A stretch of DNA of 15,415 nt from Clostridiales bacterium UBA4362 (GTDB taxonomy: Bacteria; Bacillota; Clostridia; TANB77; CAG-508): positions 6,477-21,891 of the forward strand of contig DGSM01000041.1 of NCBI GenBank assembly GCA_002393975.1, written 5' to 3'. A model generated the notes under the pieces. It was not told where the DNA came from. It did no database searches and was given only the letters and a program-made list of their open reading frames with translations. Of this stretch, positions 1-5,550 are shown piece by piece. The position numbers and the translations under genes are program-made. Position 1 is the stretch's first letter, and every line of letters starts with the position of its first letter.

Positions 1-494
1 GGAGCTGGCTTATTCTTTTCACCATATATATAACCTAGAGCACAATGACCTATTCCTTCATATTCTTCTTCAATCCCTAAATCTTTTAAAATACCTTTAC
101 CAAAGTCAGATTCAAATTCTTCTTTAGCCCTATGAATCCATATGCTACCTAAGCCCAAACTTTCAGCAGCATTAAGAAGGTTACCCATTACTAAGCTACC
201 ATCATAGACATGAGTAAATACTTCCTTCTTTGCTAGTACTATTAGAATAACAGGGGCTCCATAAAATGGGTCAAACCCTTCAGGCCATCCTCCTATCTTT
301 CTATTTTCTTCTGCTATTTTATCTCTCATCTCTTTATTTGTAACAGCAATTATTATAGGAGCTTGCAATCCCTTTCCAGTAGGAGCAAATGTACCTGCTT
401 TTAAAACAGCATTTAGTTCTTCCTCTGTTATCATATCTGGTTTAAATTTTCTGCAACTTCTTCTCTCTTCTAAAGATCTTAATGTTTCGTTCAT
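1..494 (-). CDS. Nitroreductase family flavoprotein (C-terminus cut by window edge)
   Basis: The frame runs from ATG at 494 to the left edge, giving 164 residues without a stop. It shows nitroreductase-family features: an N-terminal RRSCRKFKPD segment (residues 11-20), where the arginines of the family contact the FMN phosphate; the FAPTGKGLQAP segment (36-46), which matches the family's conserved A-P-S/T-x-x-x-x-Q-P loop; and a later LGSIWIHRAKEEF segment. Members are FMN-dependent, usually dimeric NAD(P)H oxidoreductases acting on quinones, nitro compounds or flavins; the substrate cannot be read from the sequence. The start is fixed by AAAGGAG about 9 nt upstream. The gene follows the M20 deacylase by 74 nt and has its own promoter, though read-through is possible. 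The family call is firm; the subfamily is open. Confidence 0.9.
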   Translation of the reverse strand, partial: MNETLRSLEERRSCRKFKPDMITEEELNAVLKAGTFAPTGKGLQAPIIIAVTNKEMRDKIAEENRKIGGWPEGFDPFYGAPVILIVLAKKEVFTHVYDGSLVMGNLLNAAESLGLGSIWIHRAKEEFESDFGKGILKDLGIEEEYEGIGHCALGYIYGEKNKPA

Positions 495-525
495 AATGCT
501 TTGCTCCTTTATTTATTTTTTCTAT

Positions 526-554
526 ATTTTATAATGAAGAATTATTAAAATCAA
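526..554 (-). promoter_or_regulatory. Sigma-70-type promoter for the nitroreductase
   Basis: On the minus strand a TTGATT -35 (549-554) is followed after exactly 17 bp by a TAAAAT -10 (526-531). It lies in the gap between the M20 gene and the nitroreductase, placing the transcript start about 25 nt before the nitroreductase ATG. Confidence 0.55.
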
Positions 555-568
555 TAACCTTTAGATGA

Positions 569-1606
569 TTACATACAACTCTTATTAATAATATCAATAT
601 ATTGCTCAGTACATTTCTTTAAAGACTCTATTTCAACATATTCATTTTTCTCATGTGGGTTCATTGGACCTGGTCCTAGAATTATTCTTTCTCCTTCTAA
701 GAAACTCGCTTCAGTTATAAAAGGTGCTATTTTGAAATCATTAATTAATTGACTTACGCTCTTATATGCTTTAATTTGATTTATTATCTCAAAGTCAACA
801 TCAAACTTTTTAATAGTATCTTTAACAAATTTACTAATTTTCTCTTCATTTTGAGGAATAGTCCTAAAATCAAATTTAATTTCACAACTATCTGCTACCA
901 TATTAATAGCTTGTCCTCCATTAATTGTTCCAATATTAAAAGTAGTATATGGTACATCAAAGTCCTTATCTAAATCATTTCTTATTTCATTATTATAAAA
1001 ATCATTTATTTTTTCTATAAATCTAATAGCATCTAATATTGCATTCTTCCCTTTAAAAGGTGTTGAAGAGTGATAGCTCTTTCCTTTAAAAGTTACTTTA
1101 TATTCTTGTAAACCTTTACTTCCTAAAAAGTAATCATTATTAGTTGGCTCTCCTATTATTAGTCTATTTGGGACTTTTATATTTAGCTTTAAAAAGTCTT
1201 TAATACCATTAAAACTTATTTCTTCATCATATGTAAAAATAAGTATCATCTTCTTTTTTAGCTTGCTAAAATCAATTTTACTAATTGCTTCTAATATACA
1301 ACTAATTCCGCCTTTCATATCACAAGTACCAAGACCAATTAGTTTATTTCCTTTTCTTGTAAGTTTAAAAGGATCATAATCCCATTCACTAGCTATAACA
1401 GTATCAGTATGTCCTACAAATCCTACACCAACATCATTTAAGTCTTTTTTATTACTATTAGATAAAACTAGTATTTTGTCTTTATATAGAGTTTTGAAAC
1501 CATTGTTTAAACAAAGCTTTTCTATATAATCTATTATCTTTTTATTCTCTTTATCATTAATAGTATTAAAGGATACTAGCTTCTCTAAAAAGTCTACTTC
1601 ACTCAT
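569..1606 (-). CDS. M20 family metallo-deacylase, ArgE-like
   Basis: A 345-residue M20 zinc hydrolase. The metal and catalytic signature is complete: GHTDTV (H66, D68), CDMKGG (D96), DEE (E128/E129), GEPT (E153) and a C-terminal PHEKNE (H318). The GEPT region followed by a KG..., GKSYHSS stretch, and the LGPGPMNPHEKNEYVE ending, resemble acetylornithine deacetylase (ArgE) more than succinyl-diaminopimelate desuccinylase (DapE). The likely reaction is hydrolysis of an N-acyl amino acid or small peptide in the cytoplasm; the exact substrate is not determined. The frame stays open 10 codons further upstream, but ATG at 1606 is preceded by GAGAGGAA at good spacing and sits 1 nt after the acetyltransferase stop, so this start was chosen. 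It is co-transcribed with that acetyltransferase, an acylating/deacylating pair. Confidence 0.88.
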   Translation of the reverse strand: MSEVDFLEKLVSFNTINDKENKKIIDYIEKLCLNNGFKTLYKDKILVLSNSNKKDLNDVGVGFVGHTDTVIASEWDYDPFKLTRKGNKLIGLGTCDMKGGISCILEAISKIDFSKLKKKMILIFTYDEEISFNGIKDFLKLNIKVPNRLIIGEPTNNDYFLGSKGLQEYKVTFKGKSYHSSTPFKGKNAILDAIRFIEKINDFYNNEIRNDLDKDFDVPYTTFNIGTINGGQAINMVADSCEIKFDFRTIPQNEEKISKFVKDTIKKFDVDFEIINQIKAYKSVSQLINDFKIAPFITEASFLEGERIILGPGPMNPHEKNEYVEIESLKKCTEQYIDIINKSCM

Positions 1607-1607
1607 A

Positions 1608-2231
1608 TTAGAGTTCCTCTCTTTCTTCCATTTCATCTTTTTCTAAAAACTTATCTAAATCAGGATCTGTTGTTGTATTTTTTGCTTTGCTTAATATTTC
1701 TTTTAGTCCTTTTCTATCTAATGAGTCTAAATCAATTTGTAAAAAGATATTCTTTTTAGTTTGAGAAGTTCCATATATACTTTCAGTTGTAACATCTTGT
1801 TCTACTCCTTCAATAAGACTAAATCCTAATTTTTTAGCAATTGATGCACTCATAGATCCTTCTTTCAAAGTTCTCATATAAATATTATTAAACTTTTCTT
1901 GTTTTCCTGTAGCTATTACATAAGCCATAAGTCTAGTTCCTAATCCTCTTTTTCTAAATTCTGAATCAACAGCTACATCAGATAAATATAATACCTTTTT
2001 ACCATCAAATCTCACTGGTTGAGTTTCTTTTGCTCCATATGTGACTGCAATAATTCCAACAAGTTTATCTTGTACATATGCTCCAAATATTTTTCCTTTA
2101 GAAACATATTCATCATATATTTCTCTAAAATCTTCTTCGGTGTATTTTTCCTCATATGGTTTTTCACCAAATACTTTATAAACTCTTTTAAAATCTTCGT
2201 ATGGTACATTTTCATTAATTGTATTTCCCAT
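1608..2231 (-). CDS. GNAT family N-acetyltransferase
   Basis: A 207-residue protein with a GNAT fold in the first ~165 residues. Motif A is visible as LYLSDVAVDSEFRKRGLGTRL (around residues 81-101); R93-KRGLG-98 is the pyrophosphate-binding loop for acetyl-CoA. A C-terminal extension of about 45 residues rich in Lys, Glu and Asp has no recognised domain. The substrate is unknown. AGGAGG lies 6 nt upstream of ATG 2231. It is the first gene after the attenuator-like leader at 2299-2496 and is followed 1 nt after its stop by an ArgE-like deacylase, so both are very probably one transcript. A resistance-type acetyltransferase or a protein/metabolite acetylase are both possible. Confidence 0.85.
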   Translation of the reverse strand: MGNTINENVPYEDFKRVYKVFGEKPYEEKYTEEDFREIYDEYVSKGKIFGAYVQDKLVGIIAVTYGAKETQPVRFDGKKVLYLSDVAVDSEFRKRGLGTRLMAYVIATGKQEKFNNIYMRTLKEGSMSASIAKKLGFSLIEGVEQDVTTESIYGTSQTKKNIFLQIDLDSLDRKGLKEILSKAKNTTTDPDLDKFLEKDEMEEREEL

Positions 2232-2298
2232 ATCATCCTCCTATTATTCTTTATTACATTCATTTAAGAGAAAACAAAACAAATAAAAAAATAGATAC

Positions 2299-2332
2299 AA
2301 AAAAGCTATTAGTAGATTTCCTACTAATAGCT
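2299..2332 (-). terminator. Intrinsic terminator of the leader, ahead of the GNAT gene
   Basis: A perfect 12-bp stem, AGCTATTAGTAG / CTACTAATAGCT (2321-2332 with 2304-2315), with loop GAAAT and a T run at 2299-2303 on the minus strand. It lies about 70 nt before the GNAT start, so it would stop the transcript before the operon unless the upstream antiterminator forms. On the plus strand it lacks a T tail. Confidence 0.85.
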
Positions 2333-2435
2333 AAACTTCGTATCTATCTTTAATACTAACTTACATCTATTGGTAGGAGCAATTTACATGCTTATTAGCA
2401 CTTGCTCCTACTTAAAAACGTGGAATCAAGTGCTC

Positions 2436-2480
2436 CTACCTATGATGTATAAAATTAAAAGTTAGTATTTCTTTATTCAT
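2436..2480 (-). CDS. 14-residue leader peptide, MNKEILTFNFIHHR
   Basis: A short ORF, ATG at 2480 and TAG at 2436-2438, too short for usual gene callers. AGAGGAA (2487-2493) lies 6 nt before the ATG and a good promoter lies just upstream, so translation is plausible. The stop codon and last codon (AGG TAG) are the first bases of the GGTAGGAGCA strand that pairs with 2372-2381. A ribosome paused on the last His-His-Arg codons or at the stop would cover that strand. This is the arrangement of ribosome-dependent attenuators (amino-acid biosynthesis leaders, or antibiotic-inducible leaders of ABC-F, erm and cat genes). No single amino acid dominates apart from the His-His-Arg end, so the signal cannot be named. 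Coding status is inferred from start, spacing and position only. Confidence 0.6.
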   Translation of the reverse strand: MNKEILTFNFIHHR

Positions 2481-2502
2481 TTTAATTTCCTCTATGTTTT
2501 TT

Positions 2503-2531
2503 ATTTTACCATATAAACTCAAATTATTCAA
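2503..2531 (-). promoter_or_regulatory. Sigma-70-type promoter for the attenuator leader and GNAT/M20 operon
   Basis: TTGAAT (-35, 2526-2531) and TAAAAT (-10, 2503-2508) on the minus strand with an exact 17-bp spacer. The predicted start, near 2496, places the leader-peptide Shine-Dalgarno site almost at the 5' end of the RNA. Confidence 0.75.
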
Positions 2532-2572
2532 GTTGATAGTGTTTCTATGTTTAATTAAAAACATTTTTATAG

Positions 2573-2761
2573 TTAAACTAAAAATAATGATAACTCAATA
2601 AAAGCTAAAAAGCCAATTATTACTATATATGCCATCATCTTTATAATATTGTCACTCTTTTTTACAGGATTTAGTTCATTGGTTATATATCTAACTATTA
2701 ATAATACTATTATTGGAATTAATATCTTTAGTATAAATTGAAAGATTTGAACTTTATTCAT
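2573..2761 (-). CDS. Small two-helix membrane protein, unknown function
   Basis: A 62-residue protein made almost entirely of two hydrophobic helices (about residues 7-26 and 40-62) joined by a short polar loop with Asn-Pro-Val-Lys-Lys. No signal for cleavage, no conserved motif that I recognise. AAGGAG lies 10 nt before the ATG and a TTGAAA-17-TAGAAT promoter lies upstream, so it is probably a real single-gene unit. Its 3' end is followed directly by the promoter of the attenuator leader. It could be a holin-like, toxin-like or transporter-accessory peptide; nothing in the sequence chooses among these. Confidence 0.7.
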   Translation of the reverse strand: MNKVQIFQFILKILIPIIVLLIVRYITNELNPVKKSDNIIKMMAYIVIIGFLAFIELSLFLV

Positions 2762-2811
2762 AATCTTATATCTCCTTGATATTTGTTATTTATAATAGTG
2801 TATACTCTTTA

Positions 2812-2840
2812 ATTCTAGCATCTTTTTGTGCATCTTTCAA
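2812..2840 (-). promoter_or_regulatory. Promoter for the small two-helix membrane protein
   Basis: TTGAAA (-35, 2835-2840), 17-bp spacer, TAGAAT (-10, 2812-2817) on the minus strand. A second possible -10 (TATAAA) lies further downstream with a weaker -35, so the exact start is uncertain. Confidence 0.5.
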
Positions 2841-2851
2841 TATTTATAAAG

Positions 2852-2883
2852 AAATAATAGTCATGAAAACATGACTATTATTT
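2852..2883 (-). terminator. Terminator of the VWA surface-protein gene
   Basis: A perfect 14-bp stem, AAATAATAGTCATG / CATGACTATTATTT (2852-2865 with 2870-2883), with a 4-nt loop. It lies 73 nt past the VWA stop codon. The T run is cleaner on the plus strand than on the minus strand (TTATTTCTTT), so it may act in both directions; no plus-strand gene is seen here. Confidence 0.75.
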
Positions 2884-2955
2884 TTTATCTTTATTATCTT
2901 TATATTATACTATATTGTATTGTTTTATTTTTTATTTTTATACTTTCTTAAAATA

Positions 2956-4596
2956 TTAGAAAATTACATTCTTTTTCTTAGTTCCATATTTTATAACAAT
3001 TGTACTAAAAGCAAATATTCCTAATCCAATAGCAAATATAGAAATATCCTTTTTTATAATGTCTCCAGTTTTAGGGTTACTTGCTTTAGGGCTTTCTTCT
3101 TTTTTCTCTGTTTCTTCAACAGGTGTCTCTTCTGGAACTTCTTCTATTCTTATAGCTGGGTTTGGAACTATTTCATCTACATTATAATCTAATACTGCAG
3201 TTATTTTTTTACTAATTTTAGTTATTTCTTTTGCTGTTTCTTTATTATGATCATCTTTTAGTTTTAATTTAAATATTAAAGATTTTACTTCGTCATTTGG
3301 CAAGTCTTCAATATTCCAAATTATAGAATCTTTGTTTTCATTACTAGCAGCTGTTCCCAAGGTAGGTGTTCCAACTTCAATTAATTCATAATTTGCTAAT
3401 AACTCTTCACTTAAAGCGATCGTTAAATCTAATTTTCTTTTGCTAGTGCCAGTTGATGATGAATTATAGTTGTTAATTATAGAATCTATTATTGATTGCA
3501 TGTTTTCATATTTATTAAAATCATAAGATTCTACATTCGAAAAGTCTAAAAGATTTGAATATGTATAAAGTGGATCAGTATCTTCCAAGTCATCCCAGTC
3601 ATCCAAATCATCATATTCGTCTTCAAATACATCTTCATCATTATCATAACCACAAACAATGTTTTCTACGTTTATGCCTTTATCTTCTAAAGAGTTAATC
3701 TCTTTAATTGTGTTATTGTATATTAATGATTGAATGTAATCTATGTCACTATATGTCATTTGGTTTGAATATACTACTTGAGTTTCTGATTCTCTTAAAT
3801 CTTTTTCTTCCCATAAATCACTATTATAGTAATTATAAAATGGATACTCCGCTGGTCCAAAGTAATTCTCATCAGCATCTTCTGTAATTATTCCATCAGA
3901 AATGATAATTATTGTTTTATTTTTTGCATTATCTGAAAAAGATTGTTCTGCCTTTTGTATTCCTGCTTGTAAGTTTGTTAAAACTTTAGTATGCCATGAA
4001 AATCCAAATTCATTAGGAACATTTTTCATATTATCAATAGCTTCATTAAAGCTATCTATGTTATTAGTTGGAGCAGTAGCAACTCTTGGCTCAATTTCAA
4101 CTGGTAGTTTAAGTTCTGGTACTATTTCAACATCATAAAACTCAGGCTCTGGTGTATCACAATTTTGCATCTTATCATAATCAAAATCATATTTTCTTCC
4201 ATATGCAAAAACTGCACCTACTTTAACGTTTTCATCTTTTTCTATATATGCTTTTGCGATATTTTTAGATAATTCTAAATATCTATCATAATATAAATCC
4301 TCATGATTTGATGTATATGCTGTACTTAATGAACCATCTATAACAAAAATGACTTCATTTTCTTTTTTCTCTTCATCAGTGTTTTTTACAGTAGTTTCAA
4401 CTGTAATCTCATGATTCTCATTGTCTATATCAATTATTCTTTGAGTTAATACTCCTTTGTTATCATTAAATGAGTAATTTTCAGCTTTATCAGATGCATC
4501 TACTATTATAAAAGATTTTGTATTTGCAAATGAACTTGATGTAACTAACAAAATAATGATCAATATTGAAATTAAAATTTTAAAATACTTTTTCAT
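2956..4596 (-). CDS. Secreted VWA-domain surface protein with NPKTG sorting signal
   Basis: 546 residues. A signal peptide (Lys-Lys start, hydrophobic core, likely cleavage after SSSFA near residue 25) is followed by a von Willebrand factor A domain with the MIDAS motif D87-G-S-L-S and a later IIIISDG strand (D234). Residues 318-341 form a strongly acidic insertion, about 14 Asp/Glu in 24. The C-terminus carries NPKTG (507-511), a hydrophobic helix and a Lys-rich tail, a sortase-type cell-wall anchor with Asn in place of the usual Leu. VWA surface proteins commonly act in metal-dependent adhesion; that role is inferred. The frame extends 12 codons upstream, but GGAGAAG at 6 nt spacing favours the ATG at 4596. 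I found no clear consensus promoter in the AT-rich 4600-4740 stretch. No sortase gene lies in the window. Confidence 0.85.
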   Translation of the reverse strand: MKKYFKILISILIIILLVTSSSFANTKSFIIVDASDKAENYSFNDNKGVLTQRIIDIDNENHEITVETTVKNTDEEKKENEVIFVIDGSLSTAYTSNHEDLYYDRYLELSKNIAKAYIEKDENVKVGAVFAYGRKYDFDYDKMQNCDTPEPEFYDVEIVPELKLPVEIEPRVATAPTNNIDSFNEAIDNMKNVPNEFGFSWHTKVLTNLQAGIQKAEQSFSDNAKNKTIIIISDGIITEDADENYFGPAEYPFYNYYNSDLWEEKDLRESETQVVYSNQMTYSDIDYIQSLIYNNTIKEINSLEDKGINVENIVCGYDNDEDVFEDEYDDLDDWDDLEDTDPLYTYSNLLDFSNVESYDFNKYENMQSIIDSIINNYNSSSTGTSKRKLDLTIALSEELLANYELIEVGTPTLGTAASNENKDSIIWNIEDLPNDEVKSLIFKLKLKDDHNKETAKEITKISKKITAVLDYNVDEIVPNPAIRIEEVPEETPVEETEKKEESPKASNPKTGDIIKKDISIFAIGLGIFAFSTIVIKYGTKKKNVIF

Positions 4597-4740
4597 TTTC
4601 TTCTCCATTTTTATATCAAAAATATGATACATGAAAAAATATCAATATATAAATAATTAGCTATATATGTATTTAAAAAATAAATAAATTGTAAAAAATT
4701 TTTCATATTTTAATTTTAAACAATAGAATCCAAAATAAAC

Positions 4741-4785
4741 AAAAAGAAAGAGCGTGGAGTTAGGATTTCTCCTCGCTCCACGCTC
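4741..4785 (-). terminator. Terminator of the foreign gene at 4811-5077
   Basis: GAGCGTGGAG / CTCCACGCTC (4776-4785 with 4750-4759), a perfect 10-bp GC-rich stem, with an inner AGGA-GAAA-TCCT cap and TTTCTTTTT on the minus strand. Confidence 0.9.
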
Positions 4786-4788
4786 CCC

Positions 4789-4813
4789 TGAGAACTTATT
4801 AACTAAGTTCTCA
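4789..4813 (-). promoter_or_regulatory. Hairpin enclosing the stop codon
   Basis: TGAGAACTTA / TAAGTTCTCA (4804-4813 with 4789-4798), a perfect 10-bp stem with a 5-nt loop. The TGA stop of the gene is the first three bases of the stem. It has no T tail and precedes the real terminator, so it may protect the 3' end or influence termination of translation. Confidence 0.6.
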
Positions 4814-5077
4814 TTCTTCTTTCTGGCTGAATGTAATCACCCAGTTCTCACCGCTCTTGACGATCTGAGTCGTCTTAATCCCGTGCGGCTTTGTAAGAGC
4901 CAACAGCTTGATTGACATGTCACGCGCCGAGTCATTGCCATTCATGAGCATACGAATGAACTCGAGTATGTTTTCTTCAATGTACATGTCTGCTTCGATG
5001 CGCACATTGCCACGAGCTGTTTCCTCCTCCGTAGAGAAGAATGGTCCACTAGGCCGCTTGTTAGTTGTAGTGATCAT
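4811..5077 (-). CDS. Orphan 88-residue protein, foreign composition
   Basis: I do not recognise this protein. It is about 47% G+C by count (126 of 267 bases), against below 30% in neighbouring genes, and uses codons such as CGC, GTC and CTC that neighbours avoid. It has no signal peptide or membrane helix; a mixed alpha/beta fold is likely, with a helix around residues 32-65 and a final strand ENWVITFS. AGGAGGT lies 4 nt before ATG 5077. It is a complete single-gene unit, with a consensus promoter at 5142-5170, a leader of about 60 nt and a strong terminator. It sits between a truncated ZIP transporter and the VWA gene. Transfer into this genome is inferred from composition and layout. Confidence 0.75.
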   Translation of the reverse strand: MITTTNKRPSGPFFSTEEETARGNVRIEADMYIEENILEFIRMLMNGNDSARDMSIKLLALTKPHGIKTTQIVKSGENWVITFSQKEE

Positions 5078-5141
5078 AATGACCTCCTATCAAATACAGG
5101 GTTTACGAGCTACAGTGCAACACTAAAAGTGTCTGTTTAAT

Positions 5142-5170
5142 ATTATAGCATGAATCACTAGATTTTTCAA
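5142..5170 (-). promoter_or_regulatory. Strong promoter of the 88-residue orphan gene
   Basis: TTGAAA (5165-5170), exact 17-bp spacer ending in TGC (extended -10), and perfect TATAAT (5142-5147) on the minus strand. The leader that follows can form a small hairpin, ACAG-ACACT / AGTGT-...-CTGT. Confidence 0.85.
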
Positions 5171-5235
5171 CTTATCTAAAGAAATTTAGAAATACACATT
5201 GGTATTTTTTATATTATATTCTCCTTTTATCTTAT

Positions 5236-5496
5236 CTATCCTAAAGCAACATCTAATATCATCATTATAATAAATCCAATCGTTGCTGGAATCCAAGCAA
5301 TTATTCCTTGATTTCTTGCCATATCTATAGATGGAACTAATAAAGACCAAATAGAAGCAGATACCATTACTCCAGATGCAAATACTAATAGTATCTTTTC
5401 TACCTTTTCATTCATTTTATTTTTCATTAGAAAAACCATACTAGAACCTAAAGTAGTTCCTAAAAAAGGAATCAATAACCCTATAAGAATGTTCAT
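5236..5496 (-). pseudogene. Truncated ZIP family metal transporter (N-terminal third)
   Basis: 86 residues matching the start of GufA-like ZIP permeases: TM1 (NILIGLLIPFLGTTLGSSMVF), the FASGVMVSASIWSLLVPSIDMA segment typical of TM2, and the AWIPATIGFII start of TM3. The family usually has about 250-280 residues and eight helices; here the frame meets TAG right after TM3 and no later ZIP sequence can be found in any frame before the promoter at 5142-5170. The likely start is ATG 5496 with GGAGG 11 nt upstream; a TTG start at 5514 would overlap that site. It follows the double-HEPN gene by 54 nt and has no evident promoter of its own. It is most likely a remnant left by deletion or insertion; a functional short protein is less likely because the metal-binding helices of TM4/TM5 are absent. 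Confidence 0.7.
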
Positions 5497-5550
5497 ATTA
5501 TCATTATCCTCCAAAGACTATAGCTAAAAATAAACTACATTTTGTTTTTA

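Larger units (their letters stand above)
2299..2496 (-). promoter_or_regulatory. Leader RNA with attenuator logic upstream of the GNAT/M20 operon
   Basis: The stretch between the promoter and the terminator can fold in competing ways. GGTAGGAGCA (2431-2440) and GTAGGAGCAA (2402-2411) can each pair over 10 bp with the same downstream strand, TTGCTCCTACC (2372-2382). AGCACTTG (2427-2434) can pair with CAAGTGCT (2397-2404). Outer helices ATACTAAC/GTTAGTAT (2461-2468 with 2353-2360) and ACATC/GATGT (2444-2448 with 2363-2367) close the domain. CCTACCAATAG (2367-2377) can pair 10 of 11 bases with the 5' strand of the terminator (2320-2330), an antiterminator candidate. A 14-codon ORF runs into the first strand. 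I do not recognise a known riboswitch class or T-box. Pairings are read directly; the regulatory role is inferred. Confidence 0.7.

Noticed and set aside
2012..2263. 83-codon minus-strand frame overlapping the GNAT start
   Set aside because: It overlaps the GNAT gene in another frame, and the AGGAGG site is correctly placed for the GNAT ATG, not for this one.
2402..2434. Further mini-ORFs with TTG or GTG starts after AGGAG in the leader
   Set aside because: The spacing from AGGAG to the start is only about 3 nt, too short, and the peptides would be 5 residues.
2402..2440. CRISPR-like or short tandem repeats from the GTAGGAGCA copies
   Set aside because: There are only two direct copies and one inverted copy, with no regular spacing; they behave as pairing strands of an RNA fold.
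2299..2468. Known riboswitch, T-box or 6S RNA in the GNAT leader
   Set aside because: The T-box AGGGTGGNACCGCG element and the conserved cores of common riboswitches are absent; the leader-peptide attenuator explains the layout better.
3902..4138. Plus-strand 78-codon open frame inside the VWA gene, and similar plus-strand frames at 749-973, 2019-2267, 4908-5126, 9108-9290 and 12211-12450
   Set aside because: They are antisense to well-supported genes, have no Shine-Dalgarno site and show no protein features.
5173..5210. Terminator after the ZIP fragment
   Set aside because: Two weak AT-rich hairpins (TCTAAA/TTTAGA and AAATAC/GTATTT) lack a minus-strand T run, so an effective terminator is not supported.
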